A stretch of 64,000 nucleotides of DNA from Siphonodentalium dalli (GCA_032622095.1 CP136064.1:258767863-258831862); one strand, 5' to 3'. Positions 11,440 through 23,821 are shown, counted from the stretch's first letter. Numbers and translations are program-made. Notes: generated from the sequence alone by a model not told the origin.

Positions 11440-13390
11440 TACGTGTTTCTGCGGCGGGGGAGTGCTCGGAGCTCAGCAGTCGGTGCATTTATGAAAACAT
11501 GTTTAAAATCCTGGATGGAACGTGTCTTTATTTGCCACCTGATCCCCTGTAAACCTCAAACAGTGGCGATACTAGCGTTTGTTTATTTGGGGTGGAGGGG
11601 GTCTCAAAACAGACCCTTGTTGTCTCTATCATAAGTGTTCTTGGAGCTCAGCGGTTGATGTAGAGTTCGCATTTGCGAAAACATGTATGACGTCCTGGAT
11701 GGAACGTTGCTTCGTTTGTCGTGTGATCTACTGGTGAACATCGGCCGTGGTGATAATTGATCATCTTTGTTGGGGTAGAGGGGTCTCCCTTGTTGTCGTG
11801 ACGTGGCAGAGGAGCTCGGTCAATTTATGAAATCATATTTAAAATCCTGGCTGGTTCGTATCTTCATATGCTATCTAATCTGATGAAACTCCAGCAGTGG
11901 CAACACCAGACCTAGTATCTTCGATGGGATGGAGTGCGGTCATAGGTAGACCCATGTTGTGGTGTTTTTATGGCAAGGGAGTGAAATATTTGTGAAAACA
12001 TGTTTACACTCGTAGTTGGAACTTGTCCCCATTTGTCATTTGATTGTTGGTCAAACTCAAGCGGTGGCTTATATCAGAATGTCTTCATTGGGGTGAAACC
12101 AGGCCCTCGTTATAAAATTTATGTGGCGATTGACTGTGATTGATTGTGTGCTTCGTAATCGATGCAGAGTCCACATTGATAAAAAAATAATATGTTTAAA
12201 CTCCTGGGTGGAACCTGTCCGCGTCTGCCATCTGATCTCTGGTGAAACTCCAACAGTGGCGATACCAGAGCGTCTCCGTTAACCCTTTACCCAACAAATC
12301 GGCCAAAACCGGCCAAATAAAGCTTCAACAGCCTAAAATATCTTCGGTCTGTCTCAATAGAACCATACACATATGGATATCATTGGAACCGGCTCCTTGA
12401 CCACATTGTGATAGTTACAGTTATGCCCTGTGCCAATGCATTCTCTTATATATGCGAGTCGACCATAGGTCGCCTCGCATATATAAGAGAATGCATTGGC
12501 CTAAACAAAATCTTTTTTTAACACTTTTTACCATTTTTTCTTACATTCTTTAACAATTTTATAATTTTTAATGTGTTAAGCCAATGCATTCTCTTATATA
12601 TGCGAGGCGACCTATGGTCGACTCGCATATATAAGAGAATGCATTGGCACAGGGACCTTCTGTTGGGTAAAGGGTTAAGGTGCAGGTGATCGTGGCCTGA
12701 CTCTAGTTATATATGTTTATGTAGCGATTGACTGTATGTAACGATCCTCGTTTTCATCTGCATCATTTCTGGTGAAACTCCAGCAGTCGACATACCAGAG
12801 TGTCTTCATTGTGGTGAAGGTGATCCGATCCAGACACTTCTTATTATGTTTCTGCGGCGGGGAGTGTTGGAAGTTCGGTAGTCGGTGCATTTATGAAATG
12901 TTTATAAACACCTAGTTGAATCGTGTCCTCGTTGGCCATCCGTATGATTACGGAGAAACTCTAACCACGGCGATGCTAGGCTAACTAGAGTGTCTCCGTT
13001 TGGGTGGAGGTGGTCCTATATATCCATACCGTCGTTATGTTTCTGCGGTGTGTCTGTGGGGGGGGGGGGGGGGGGGGGGTGGAGATCAGCAGCCGCCGCA
13101 TTTATGAAAACATATTTAATCGCCTGGATGGAATTTGTCGTCGCTTGTCATCTGATCTCCACGTGAAGCTCCATCAGTGGCGATACCAGAATTGTCCTGG
13201 TGTGTCTGTAGCGGTGGACATGTTGGACGCTCAGTAATCGATGCAGATTCCACATTTATAAGAACCTGTTTAAACTCCTGTTTGGAAAGTGTCTTCGTAT
13301 TCCAACTCAGCTATTAAGGTGAAGGGGTTTATAACCAGGCCCTTGTTACGACGTGGTTCTGTTGCTGGGAAGTGCTTACAAATCAGCAGT
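11440..13390. repeat. ~190-bp degenerate satellite, about ten copies, split by a MITE
   Basis: Recurring order: GTTTCTGCGGCGGGG, AGCTCAGCAGTCGGTGCA, TTTATGAAAACATGTTTA, CTCCTGGATGGAAC-TGTC, CATCTGATC, GAAACTCCAGCAGTGGCGAT, ACCAGAGTGTC, TTGGGGTG. The array is interrupted at 12279-12678. A long G run lies at about 13057-13079. Confidence 0.85.
12279..12678 (+). mobile_element. TTAA-flanked MITE (CCCTTTACCCAACA ends) with inverted palindrome pair
   Basis: Left end TTAACCCTTTACCCAACA, right end TGTTGGGTAAAGGGTTAA. A left arm carries CGGCCAAAACCGGCC and GTCTGTCTCAATAGAACCAT; palindromes lie at about 12433-12499 and 12583-12648 in opposite orientation around an AT-rich spacer. Inserted inside a satellite copy. 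Other copies are at 21869-22267, 33477-33869, 46556-46906 and 59721-60133. Confidence 0.9.
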
Positions 13391-13998
13391 CGGTGCAGAT
13401 TTCGCACTTATGAATATGTTTGCAGTAACATTAGAGACCATTTTGGGCATGCTTGTCAGTGGCGGCAGAGGGAATATGAATGTGGTTCAGAACACATCGA
13501 ATCTCCGTCTATAATGGCTCTCAGATACTTCAGGATTGTCCGCAAATTGGGAATTCTCTATATGATATGTCATATGTTTGCATATCGAGGCTATTTCTTC
13601 GCAAGTCCCTAACCGACAGCGTCTACGCGTATATTTATTCACATACAAGCGCAATTTCCTTATATATTCTATTTTGCCGCGTGATTCCTCATTCGCTAAA
13701 CCTGGTAATGTCGACTTTTGTCGTGAAATGCTCGTAGCCGGTGAAAGACTGAAAGAGTCGCAATAGTTTGTATTATACAACAACAATCATACATCCAATC
13801 CAAATAATATAACCATCAATCAACAAGGTCTGTGTTGTTATTCAGATTACCAGGATTATAGGACACGATGCACTTGTTTCTAAGGATTAGCGAGCATTTC
13901 TCGGCCTGAAGATCTTTCAGAGAAATGATCTATCCCATCTGGCAAATGGTCTTGGTACATTCTTCCCCAGCGTGATATTAAGATGCAAAGGGTGATTC

Positions 13999-14110
13999 AG
14001 GTGTTTGTTATCTGCTTTAGCTTGTTGTAGGCGGACAGCATAGATTGATATTAAAGATCATCTGTGTTGGGGAATTGCTCCAATAAATATCATGGGTTCT
14101 TATACTTACT
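13999..14110 (+). repeat. Direct repeat copy 1: empty site of the 14730 MITE
   Basis: CAGGTGTTTGTT, TGTAGGCGGACAGCATAGAT and TTGGGGAATTGCTCCAATAA + ATATCAT reappear at 14690-14729 and 15250-15327 on either side of the MITE, but are contiguous here. Confidence 0.85.
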
Positions 14111-14289
14111 ATGATGAGTGAATCAGAGTGATATGGGAATATATTTCCTTTCTGTCGACGCACTTAACTCTGGCCGGGTGGTCGACGCCGGTCGAACTCT
14201 CAATGAGTTTTAGCGTTCAGTTTTACGGTGTACCCTCTCTGTGTTAATATGTTTGAACTTAACGTTATATTAGGCAGCGGCGTTGGCAT

Positions 14290-14587
14290 AATGGTCACAC
14301 GATGTCATATGGTCCTTTAGTTGAATAGTAGTTCTCTTCGGAAATGATCAGATAATAAGTTAAACATAGGCTGGACCGTTTGTTGAACTTATACACTATG
14401 TACACATCCCAAACAAATTTCCAATGGATATGATTGTTTTCGTCTGTACTTGTGTTTATCTGTTCGCCTGTTTCTCGTATGCTTAAATTATATTCCCTGA
14501 ACTACCTTCCAGTAGAATAATGGACCATTCGTTCGAATGTATAGTTTATAACTTAATGGGAGAATCCATTCAGCAAAGAAAGGGTTA
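14290..14587 (-). mobile_element. Diverged MITE, CCCTTTCTAYACTAAA family
   Basis: AGATAATAAGTTAAAC, TTTGTTGAACTTAT, AATAATGGACCATTCGTT and TTAATGGGAGAATCCATTCA match the family; the right end is AAAGAAAGGGTTA. The left end is eroded. Confidence 0.65.
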
Positions 14588-14729
14588 CTTAACATTAATC
14601 CCAGAATGAAAACTTATATACATCTCTAGTACATGAGACCGAACCAGACCATTGGGGTTCTGAATTCATTGGTTTACAATGGATTATTCAGGTGTTTGTT
14701 GTTGCTTTAATTTTAACTGTAGGCTGACA

Positions 14730-15249
14730 CACCCCTGGTCAAGTGGTCCTGCAAATGTGCTGTGATGCTGGTGGGTCCTGCTGAATTGCTATGATGCTGT
14801 TAGGGCAAACTGATGCTGTTAAGAAAAAGTACCGTTATTTTTTCTAAAGTTGTCATTTTTGTGGTGTTTAGATAATCCGAGGGATTTGAGAAAAAGCCAG
14901 TGTCTGTATGAAACATTCAGGAACATATATATTTTTTGAAAAATTGAATAATGGCTGCGCTGGTGTTTGTAAAACCACATGAATAGCCAAATTGATTAGA
15001 GTCGATTTCCAACAACTAATGCAATTAGTATTACAAGTTACAACTATTTCGCAAAATATATGTTTCTCTAATATTTGATACAAATAATGGCTTTTCCTTG
15101 ATATGCTCCGATTATTCGAAATCCACAAACTTTATAAAAAATAACGGTACTTGTTCTTAACAGCATCAGTTTGTTCTAACAGCATCATAGCAATTCAGCA
15201 GGACCCAACCGCATCATAGCACATTTGCAGGACCACTTGACCAGGGGTG
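14730..15249. mobile_element. 520-bp MITE with ~110-bp terminal inverted repeats
   Basis: Left CACCCCTGGTCAAGTGGTCC, right ends GGACCACTTGACCAGGGGTG; the inverted match extends about 105-115 bp through TAACGGTACTT. Flanking ACA (or GACA) on both sides fits a short target duplication. The interior is AT-rich with no transposase. A second, diverged copy is at 55938-56437. Confidence 0.88.
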
Positions 15250-15390
15250 GGACATCATAGATTATTAAAGATCAACTCTGTTGGGGAATTGCTCCAATAA
15301 ATATCATTGGTTCTTATACTTACTATCATTTTGAAATTGGAATTGTTGTCAATCAAACTCCATTCAAAATATTGTTATAACAGCATCGAG

Positions 15391-15640
15391 TTAATGAACC
15401 ATTTCACGACGGGAGCTGCGCTGGTGCAGCATTAAAGATAATGTGCAATTGCATTCTCGTATATATGCGAGTATCTCATGTAGGGAGCCTCGCATTTAAA
15501 AGAGAATATGCTGGCTTACAAGGTCAAGGTAAATATTGTTAGGCCTATGTATTCTCTTATATATGCGAGTCTCCATATATGGGAGACTCGCATATATAAG
15601 AGAATGCATTTGGCACATGGTTTCATTGACTCCAATAATG
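15391..15640. mobile_element. GACGGGAGCTGCGC palindrome MITE, partial
   Basis: CACGACGGGAGCTGCGCTGG left end, two palindromes at about 15449-15510 and 15540-15612; the right terminus is not clear. Confidence 0.7.
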
Positions 15641-15839
15641 TGATGCAATTATCATGTTTTTTATTCGTTCAAAATTTCAAATCGATTATCAATGAATAAC
15701 ATACGAGATAAGGTGCATTATACGAGGGAAACTTACTTTTTTTTAGGTGTTTATGTAATATGAATATAGTTTGGCGTCCTTTTTGTCGGTATACCTTCTG
15801 TGTGTTGCTATGTTTGAACTCGACATTATATTAGACAAT

Positions 15840-15965
15840 GGTATGGGCATAATGATCAGAAGAGGGCTGAGCCTGGTTTAATTTGTCTAGCAATGAGAGA
15901 GTCGGTTCGAATCCCCGATGTGGTTGTGTAGATATCCAGACAAGGGGAGGGTAAAGTTAAACCCG
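15840..15965 (+). repeat. Degenerate tRNA-like fragment
   Basis: CGGTTCGAATCCCCG at about 15903 is a good RNA polymerase III B box; the preceding sequence is too diverged for a convincing A box or cloverleaf. Probably a SINE remnant. Confidence 0.4.
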
Positions 15966-16609
15966 GTTTAATGTGTCTGGGAACGTTTGTAAATTGTTTA
16001 GTGTGGTCGGTCTCAATGCAGTTATTTTGTCCAGCAAAAATAACTATATAAACGGTCTGTTCTCCACTACTGAGACCCATAAACTCCTGAAATGTCCATT
16101 AATGCTACAACGACGCGAGACTCGAAATAAAAAACCAACAACCAACCAACATTGGTAATAGTCATTGCGGTGAACTTATAGCTATCAGCGACTTTTGATG
16201 TTGCAGATCTTATTGTGTGATCACCTCATTGAGGTAAGAGTGCCGCAATGCTCGGTATAACAAACATGTGGGTTGTGTTGGTAAGGGTGGAACGTCATCA
16301 TCACTGTGTTCATCGAAATGAGTAATTGAAGCGAAATAGCTAGTCAAGAGTTTCGTTGTAATACGTTGTCTAAAGAACCACCATGGTTTATATTCCGAAC
16401 AAAAACCATTATTGTCACGAGCGCATAGTTTATTGATAACAACTGTTTATGAGTATAGGCATATCACTCAAATCTGCAGGTGTTTCGAAACCAGGATTCT
16501 TGGAAGGCGGTATATAATGAGTTCAGTTGAACCCAAGAAGCAAATAATTGGACTCTGTTCTGGAAGGGTGGGGATAAGTACGTGACCCTATCAGTGTATA
16601 GGTGTATAC

Positions 16610-16755
16610 CTACTCGCTGATTCGTAGGTGATGATATAACGCGGATAACTGTTAGGGCCATGATATGGTGATACAACAAATGTTATCTAATACCGCGATA
16701 TAAACACAAACGTTTTTTGGCCATCAACTTCTACCAAACATGTTTTGCGATTTCA
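16610..16755. repeat. Dispersed repeat, copy 1 of 3 (also 17420-17545, 19165-19255)
   Basis: Shares AGGTGATGATATAAC, ACTGTTAGG-CCA, GGTGATA(C/T)AACAAATGTTAT, CTAATAC-GCGATATAAACAC with the other two copies; the first two also share CTTCTA(C/G)CAAACA(G)ATGTTTTGCGA. Confidence 0.75.
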
Positions 16756-16837
16756 TCTCAAAAAGTATTATCCTCCGCATTGTTGCTGTATAGTGGGAGT
16801 CAGTCCTTCATTTCATCAAATGAATTTAATAAATGAA

Positions 16838-16935
16838 TGTAGTGTGAGTGTGTGTGAGTGAGGGTGCGTGCGTGTGTGTGTCTGTCTGTATGAATGTCTG
16901 TCTGTGTGAATGTCTGTGTATCTGTGCGTGTGTTA
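16838..16935 (+). repeat. TG-rich microsatellite
   Basis: Interrupted (TG)n and TCTG repeats. Open frames across it are low-complexity. Confidence 0.85.
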
Positions 16936-17419
16936 TTGGTGGATACGGCGCTGTGGTCGTTGGGGCACATTGTGTGAACCGCGCGCGAAGTGGCTTTTTG
17001 AAATTAATTATTCCCCTACAAAAGCTGAACGTACTCTTATTTATTTTCATAAAATATGCCGAGAATTTTTAGACTAGCCACGCAGCACATAAAGTCAGCA
17101 CAATATTAGATATCCAAGTACTTATTAACGATTGCATGATCGAAATAAATAACTGGCTTCAGAGTTTTGAAAAGCATGCCCTATCATTCTGCTGACCGCT
17201 GTTAATGATTAGGTCAACAATTTGTGACATCGTGTTCGTGTTACGGTCTGTGTGTTATTGGGTTATGACACGGGCGAACCAATTAGCAGTTGACAAATCA
17301 CCTAACAGGATTCAGTGTAACACAGACGGGATATGTAAACATTATGTCGTGTCATGTAAGGTTTACCGTCACCGACTCACCGTAAACATACCAGTGTGCA
17401 TACACATTGATTCCCATGT

Positions 17420-17545
17420 GATCATGGTGATGATATATAGCGCCACTTACTGTTAGGACTAGAATCACGGTGATATAACAAATGTAATCTAATACGGCTA
17501 TAAACACAACAAACTTTTGGATCTCCACTTCTAGCAAACAGATGT
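17420..17545. repeat. Dispersed repeat, copy 2 of 3
   Basis: See the copy at 16610; here GTGATGATATATAGCGCCAC and GATATAACAAATGTAATCTA. Confidence 0.7.
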
Positions 17546-17749
17546 TTTGCGATTATAACCCTCCACATGGTGGCTATAACAGAAGCCAACACTCTCTTGG
17601 TATATCCTACATTTCAACAAATGCATTTTGTCGCATAATGTGAGGGGAAACATGACCAGCCACCCGCATCATCTATATCTTGGCTGTATACACTCCTCAA
17701 TTTTGTTTACCCATTCGTAGTTTCTCTCACCCACTCTGATGTGATTCTT

Positions 17750-18340
17750 TAGACCAAGTCTTCTCGGTCCACACCAGCTTGGGATATCGGTTGATGCTCT
17801 TTTGGACCGAGTTCCGCCCCGTTACTCTTCTATAACATACTTTCACCGAAAGACATTCTACATTTACACGTAGAGCATGGGCATTCACATGAACCCTGAA
17901 TCTGATTAATCATCTGACATGTCCGTGATCAATCTGTCTTCAAAATGATATATCATTTACCGTGATAGAAAAGGGTAAAGTAATGATACGATCGTTTAAC
18001 ATATTGTGTACATACATTTCTGATAGCGCAACAAATCGAAATTCTATGGAGAACGAGGCTTTGTTTGCTTATAAATCTCGTTGCTTTGACATTCAACGGA
18101 CCTCTGATATACGCATGTTTCATAGCATCATGTTGGGAAAGGCGTCCTCTATGTTCATATATGCAAAGCGTCCATTTGACCTAACCCGAAGGCATACACG
18201 CACGATAATTCCCGCCCACGATTCTGGGCTTAAAGTATGTTTTATATATATATAGAAGAATAACGGGATGGGACTCGGTCCAAAACAGCATCAACCCAAC
18301 GAATATCCCAAGCTGTTGTGGACTGAGAAGACTTGGTCTA
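17750..18340. mobile_element. ~590-bp TIR element, TA-flanked
   Basis: Arms TAGACCAAGTCTTCTCGGTC at 17750 and its inverted match ending GACTTGGTCTA at 18340 continue for about 90 bp (ACCAGCTTGGGATATCGGTT; TTTTGGACCGAGT). TA at both ends could be the target duplication. The 97-codon interior open frame shows no known domain. Confidence 0.8.
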
Positions 18341-18354
18341 GTGATTATTATGCT

Positions 18355-18482
18355 TTTTCTCTCCTCTCTATCTCATTTTCTCTCTAATTTTCTTTCTTTT
18401 CTTGTTTCTCTCTCCTTTTGTTTGACTTTTTTTCTTTTTCGGTCAGGTAACTTTTCTTTCTCTAGTTTATCTATTTTCTTAC
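18355..18482 (+). repeat. Pyrimidine-rich tract
   Basis: About 130 bp of almost continuous C/T (CTTTTTCTCTCCTCTC type). Confidence 0.85.
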
Positions 18483-19164
18483 GTAAATGTGTATTTTCCC
18501 TTGTTTTGTCATAACTTGTGTGTAATTATGTTTCTGTTTACTCTGTTGTATTTCATATATTTCATGTACTCTTCATTATTGGAGGAAATAATATTTGAGA
18601 TCAGTCGAAACCAGAAGCAAATAATTAGACTTATGTGTGTATATTTTTATGGTTCAATTCGCGTTGTCAACGGACTGACCTGTACCACAACTCTGATCTG
18701 AGCACTGGAACTACTAAATTTTAGTGCTAAATACGATTGTTTTGTCGATAGTGACACCAGTTGTTAAATTTTAAAATAGAGCTAAAATAATTCACGTTTA
18801 TTGATATATGATTTTCTCAAACAATTATAAAAGAAGAGATCTGAGTTGGAATAAGCGGCGGTGATTAGCTGGAATTATTTTGGAAACGGACGAAATACAC
18901 CAGTGGATTTGACGGAAAAAATAAGCATGCTGTGATTTTGAATGCCACTTTTTACACACATCCAATCGTCGATAAAGTGCTTACCAGTGATCAGCTGTTT
19001 TCTTAATATCACTCCAGAACTAAAGACGCCAGGAGTCGATAAATAAAAATAATTAAGCAAAGGCGTTTTCTTGAATTATGACGTCGCCATTAACAAAAAT
19101 GGATCAGAGTTGTTGATGCAGAGCAGGTTGTTTGACTAAGCTGTGCATGCCTCCCCGTTGATTC

Positions 19165-19255
19165 GCAGGTGATGATATAACAGCGATTACTGTTAGGGCC
19201 AGGTTTACAGTGATATAACAAATGTTATCTAATACTGCGATATAAACACAAAGCT
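19165..19255. repeat. Dispersed repeat, copy 3 of 3
   Basis: See the copy at 16610; here GTGATGATATAACAGCGATT and TGTTATCTAATACTGCGATA. Confidence 0.7.
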
Positions 19256-19568
19256 TGCCAAATTGAATTCCTGCAGCTTCAATTCTCTGGCAAAGATTGT
19301 GGGAAAGTTCTGTCTATGACAAAGCAATCAAAGAAGGATAAACGAGAGACCAACATAACGCGCATTTCACTCACTGGTATTTTTAGATGGCACACTGTAC
19401 TGAAGGTAGAAGAAAAAGCAGGTATATTTTTTATTATCCTATAGAGTATATAGTGAAGTGAGCTTGTGGCCGAGCAGCATATTATTCCTAGGTTATAATC
19501 CACGCGGCTTCAAGGTAATTCCGAGTGGTTAGTCCATCATCTACATTTAGTACATGGTGGGTGAAGTG

Positions 19569-20640
19569 TGGTTGATTGGGGGGGGGGGGGGGGGTGGGAA
19601 TCGTCGTTTCCGTCGCTATGTCATATCTCGACATTGTCAGTTTTATGGGTAGGGGAAAGAACACACAGATGGTTAATTTCACCTGGAATTCACCCCACTG
19701 CTCGTAAAAACAACCAACAACCACTGACAAACAAACTCTTGGTCAGGGTGGGGGGCGGAAAAAAAACTGCAGACACAGGGTGGAAAAAAATGTTTTCTTC
19801 GGTTTGGGTACCCCCCCCCCCCCCAAAAAAAAAACAGCAAAAAACTGCAGTTTTTTTCCACTGACCATTTGCCCCCCCCCCCCCCCCAGAAAAATCAAAT
19901 CTACCCCAGCCGGACAACAACTCGGTTTGACCGGAAACCGAAAAAAACACCGGAGCATACAATTCACGAGAAGGTGCTTGGTAACTTAGTTTAGATTATT
20001 ATGACTAAAATGGTCATTGTCTACCAGTAGAACGCAGATTTGTACCTCGTGATGTCATGCCATGTACAAACATGTATATTGGTGATCGCAACGCTTTGTA
20101 TGCACTTTAAAAAATGACAACTAGTCATTACCTCGACTTTGAAAAAGATGCAAATGAGATGAGTGAGATACCAGCATATAACTGTTTTCTGATACCATTG
20201 GAGGAGAAATTGTTTAATACATGGGATAGTTCTGCAGTAAAAATTTGCCAGATGAGCGATCGCAGGGTAGAATTCTGCATTCGACTGGTAGACACTGACA
20301 TAGTCGGTATTTTAAGATGGTTAATGGGGTCAATATCACATGTAAACCAAGACAGTGGTTATCCAAAATTGTTTTAGGTGGATTGTACTACTCATGTATA
20401 TATGATTTGGATATTAAGGTTAATCCATATTCTATAAAATGAGAGAAAATTGAAGTTGTGAGTCTGAAAATACATATTTGGAAAAAAATTACATGCAAAT
20501 TTTTTCCGACAACCCCCCCCCCCCCTAAATGAATAAGGAAAAATTTACGTGTAAATTTTTGACGCCTATGTACCCCCCCCCACCCCCGGTACGTTGTGTC
20601 CCGCAGTTTTTTCCGCCCCCCTGTCTTGGTGGGGTTTATA
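19569..20640. repeat. Homopolymer-rich region with poly-G, poly-C and inverted CTGCAG-AAAAAA blocks
   Basis: Runs of G at about 19579, C at about 19810, 19873, 20514 and 20573, and A tracts. CGGAAAAAAAACTGCAGACA near 19757 is inverted near 20600 (GCAGTTTTTTCCGCCCCC). ORFs here come from low complexity. Confidence 0.7.
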
Positions 20641-20754
20641 GTCGCAGTAATGTCTTGTAGCTGTATGGAATCCGTGGATAAAGTTGCCCAGAATCTCTAA
20701 AACATAGATCAGGTTCCTCAAAACCTCAAAAACGATGGTGTCACCCCTCTCCAT

Positions 20755-21660
20755 GAATACCAGTTTACTGTTTACAGAGAGGGTGAGTGCTGAATGCCAG
20801 TTTACATGCGGAGGGGGTGAATACTTAATGTCATGCAGTTTGCAAATGGGGTGAATACTGAATGCCAGTTTGGGGGTGAATACTGAGTGCTAGTTTACAT
20901 AGGGGTGAATACTGAATGCCAGTTTTCAGAGGGGTGAATACTGAATCTAAGTTAGCAGAGGGGTGAATACTGAGTGCCAGTTAACAGTGGGTGGATACTG
21001 AATGCAAGTTAACATATGGGGTATGCTATGCATACTGAATGCCAGTTAACATATGTGGTGAATACTGAATGCCAGTTACCAGACGAGGTGCATACTGAAT
21101 GCCAGTTAACAGATGGGGTGAATACTGAATGCCATTTACCAGACGATGTGCATATTGAATGTCAGTTAACGGTATATTCTTCATGTAAGAATATACGAAA
21201 CCACGCACCACCTTCCATTCTCAATATGTGTTAGGGTTAGGGTTATGGTTAGGGATAGGGCAAGGATTAGGGCTAGGGTTAGGGCTAGGATTAGGGTTAG
21301 AGTTAGGGTTAGTGTACCCAGTTAACAGAGTGTGTGAATACTGAATGCCACTTACCATAGGGGATGAATACTGAAGCCAACTAACTGAATACTGAATACT
21401 GAAAGGTATTTAGCAGATGGGGTGAATACAGAATGTCAGTTAGCAGATGGTTGAATACGCAATGCCAGATAACATAGGGCGTATGGGATGGTTACTGAAT
21501 GCCATATAACAAATGGGGTGAATACTGAATGCCAACTAACAGACCGGATGAACACTGAGTGATATTTACAAAGAGTGGGTGAATTATGAATGCCAGTTAA
21601 CCGAGGGGGGGGGGGGGTACTGAATACCGGTTAACAAATTATGTGAATGAAGGACATATA
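20755..21660. repeat. Minisatellite GGGGTGAATACTGAATGCCA + GTTAACAGA
   Basis: About 25 diverged copies of a roughly 28-36-bp unit, interrupted by TTAGGG-type repeats at 21226-21315. A run of G lies at about 21606. Confidence 0.93.
21226..21315 (+). repeat. Interstitial degenerate TTAGGG array
   Basis: About 14 hexamers, mostly TTAGGG with variants CTAGGG, ATAGGG, TTATGG, GCAAGG. TTAGGG is the telomere repeat of most animals outside arthropods and nematodes. Confidence 0.93.
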
Positions 21661-21868
21661 TATCACACTTCAATACCATCTATATTTTCATCATTTGTTT
21701 CTATAGTAATCTGCTAAAATGTACCGGATACGACGCTGCTGATATATGACTATGCGTGCCTGTCACGGGCTAACTAGCGAACGAGACCAGAAAAGGGATA
21801 CATTGAACATTTTAGCCATAAAATACCAAAATCGCGTAACAGCTTTTTATTTGAATCTCGAATAACAT

Positions 21869-22267
21869 TTAACCCTTTACCCAACAGAAGGGCCCTGTGC
21901 CAATGCATTCTCTTATATATGCGAGTCGACCATAGGTCGCCTCGCATATATAAGAGAATGCATTGGCTTAACACATTAAAAATTATAAAATTGTTAAAGA
22001 ATGTAAGAAAAAATGATAAAAAGTGTTAAAAAAAGATTTTTTTTAGGCCAATGCATTCTCTTATATATGCGAGGCGACCTATGGTCGACTCGCATATATA
22101 AGAGAATGCATTGGCACAGGGCTAACTGTAACTATCACAATGTGGTCAAGGAGCCGGTTCCAATGATATCCATATTTGTATGGTTCTATTGAGACAGACC
22201 GAAGATATTTTAGGCTGTTGAAGCTTTATTTGTCCGGTTTTGGCCGGTTTGTTGGGTAAAGGGTTAA
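21869..22267 (-). mobile_element. TTAA-flanked MITE (CCCTTTACCCAACA ends), reverse orientation
   Basis: Both TTAA sites and TIRs are intact; palindromes at about 21900-21966 and 22049-22113. The long arm with CGGTTTTGGCCGGTTTGTTG is on the right. Confidence 0.9.
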
Positions 22268-22651
22268 GACGGGTGTGTGAATCATGAATACCCACGAACA
22301 GCGGGTGTGAATATCGCCGCGTATCGCCTGAACAATGTCTGAATCCCGCGTACCAAACAGTGGGGTAACACCCTCAGAAACCCTGTTGGTGTTACCCAGC
22401 ATTTACAACTTTGTATATACTTCTGTGTCAATATCCTATCATGTAACCTGGATCAGAGAATAAAGCATTATCATAAAGCATTATCACAGATCTCACTCGC
22501 TGGAAAGGAGGATTTATATATTGGACAACATATATGCTATATACTATAGAAATGTATAGAAATGTGTACCGAAAACATTCTCGACAGTGAGTTCCAAGAA
22601 CTCACAACCTGAATCTCAATCACACGCCGATAACACCATTTATGTAGCACA

Positions 22652-22959
22652 TACAGTAATGCCCTAAGTAATCGACTCCTTAACCACAGCAGAATTATAG
22701 GTGACTTTTCAGGATTTAGTCGGAAATATGGCTTGTTGCCATTCATTGGAAAGCTCTCACCACAGCATAATTATTGGTAACTTTTCAGGATTTAGTCGGA
22801 AATATGGCTTGTTGCCATTCATCGGAAAGCTCTCAGTGAGAGCTTTATGAATGGCAACAAGCCATATTTCCGACTAAATCCTGAAAAGTTACCCATAAAT
22901 TAATTCTGCTGTGCATGTAGTTTAAGCTTGGAGTCGATTACTTAGGGCATTACTGTAGC
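22652..22959. repeat. Large palindrome with tandemly duplicated left arm
   Basis: Left arm TACAGTAATGCCCTAAGTAA through GGCTTGTTGCCATTCAT pairs with the right arm at about 22836-22959. About 75 bp of the left arm (22684-22758) is repeated at 22760-22834. Confidence 0.9.
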
Positions 22960-23821
22960 AATATAAGTATCATGATAAAATATGTTTAAACAAATATATA
23001 TAGAAATATGAAGCCAACAATTAAGAGTCACTTGTTTGCCATTTAGTCTTAGGTACGTACCACACCCTTCGGCCTAAACGAGCTAGTCAAAAAAATCGGT
23101 TCAGGCGCTTATGAATTATGGCCGTTATAGAAGCGAGAAGGTATCTGAAATAGTATATAAAAGTAAACTCCCTTGTTACGAATGTATGTATAGTGAATTT
23201 GTTTTTAAAGTGGCGAGCATGATTTAAATATATATTTTTTAATCTTTATTTTACTCGTTTTAACGACACACCCATGTGATTCTAGCCAAGTGTAAATCCC
23301 GCGTAACGCCGGACAATAAAATACACACCGTGTACCAAAATCAGTGACGATGGCAACATAAAATGTTCGCTGCCCTTTAGATTGTAAATTATAAGGCCCC
23401 ACGCCTCGACCCCAGATGATCCCGACAAACAGGCGTCATATGCAGCTTTATGAACGTTGTTAGACGTGATTCTTATCTAATATACAGAAGTATGTGGAAC
23501 GTATTATTTTCTTTTGGAGTCTCGCGTCAGACTATTTTACCGCGCGGCTTCTAATAATTCTCGCTAATAAACCGCAGTTACATATTGCTATACATATCGT
23601 AATTGGATCAATTTATGTCGAATGTTCAAAGAGAAGCATGCTACTGCGGGAACGAATGTGCTGATATTCTCGACCAGCACAGAGTGCTAAAGGGTAACAA
23701 TATACATATAGTTCAAGCCCTGTATACGTAGATATCCGGAAATTATGTTAGCCTTTGTTGCACTACCACATTCCCGTGTTCAATTGAAACCGTCTAGAAT
23801 TTAAAAATAGTTCCGCGCCAC

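Noticed and set aside
17962-18255. 97-codon open frame inside a TIR element
   Set aside because: No transposase motif or domain; low compositional support.
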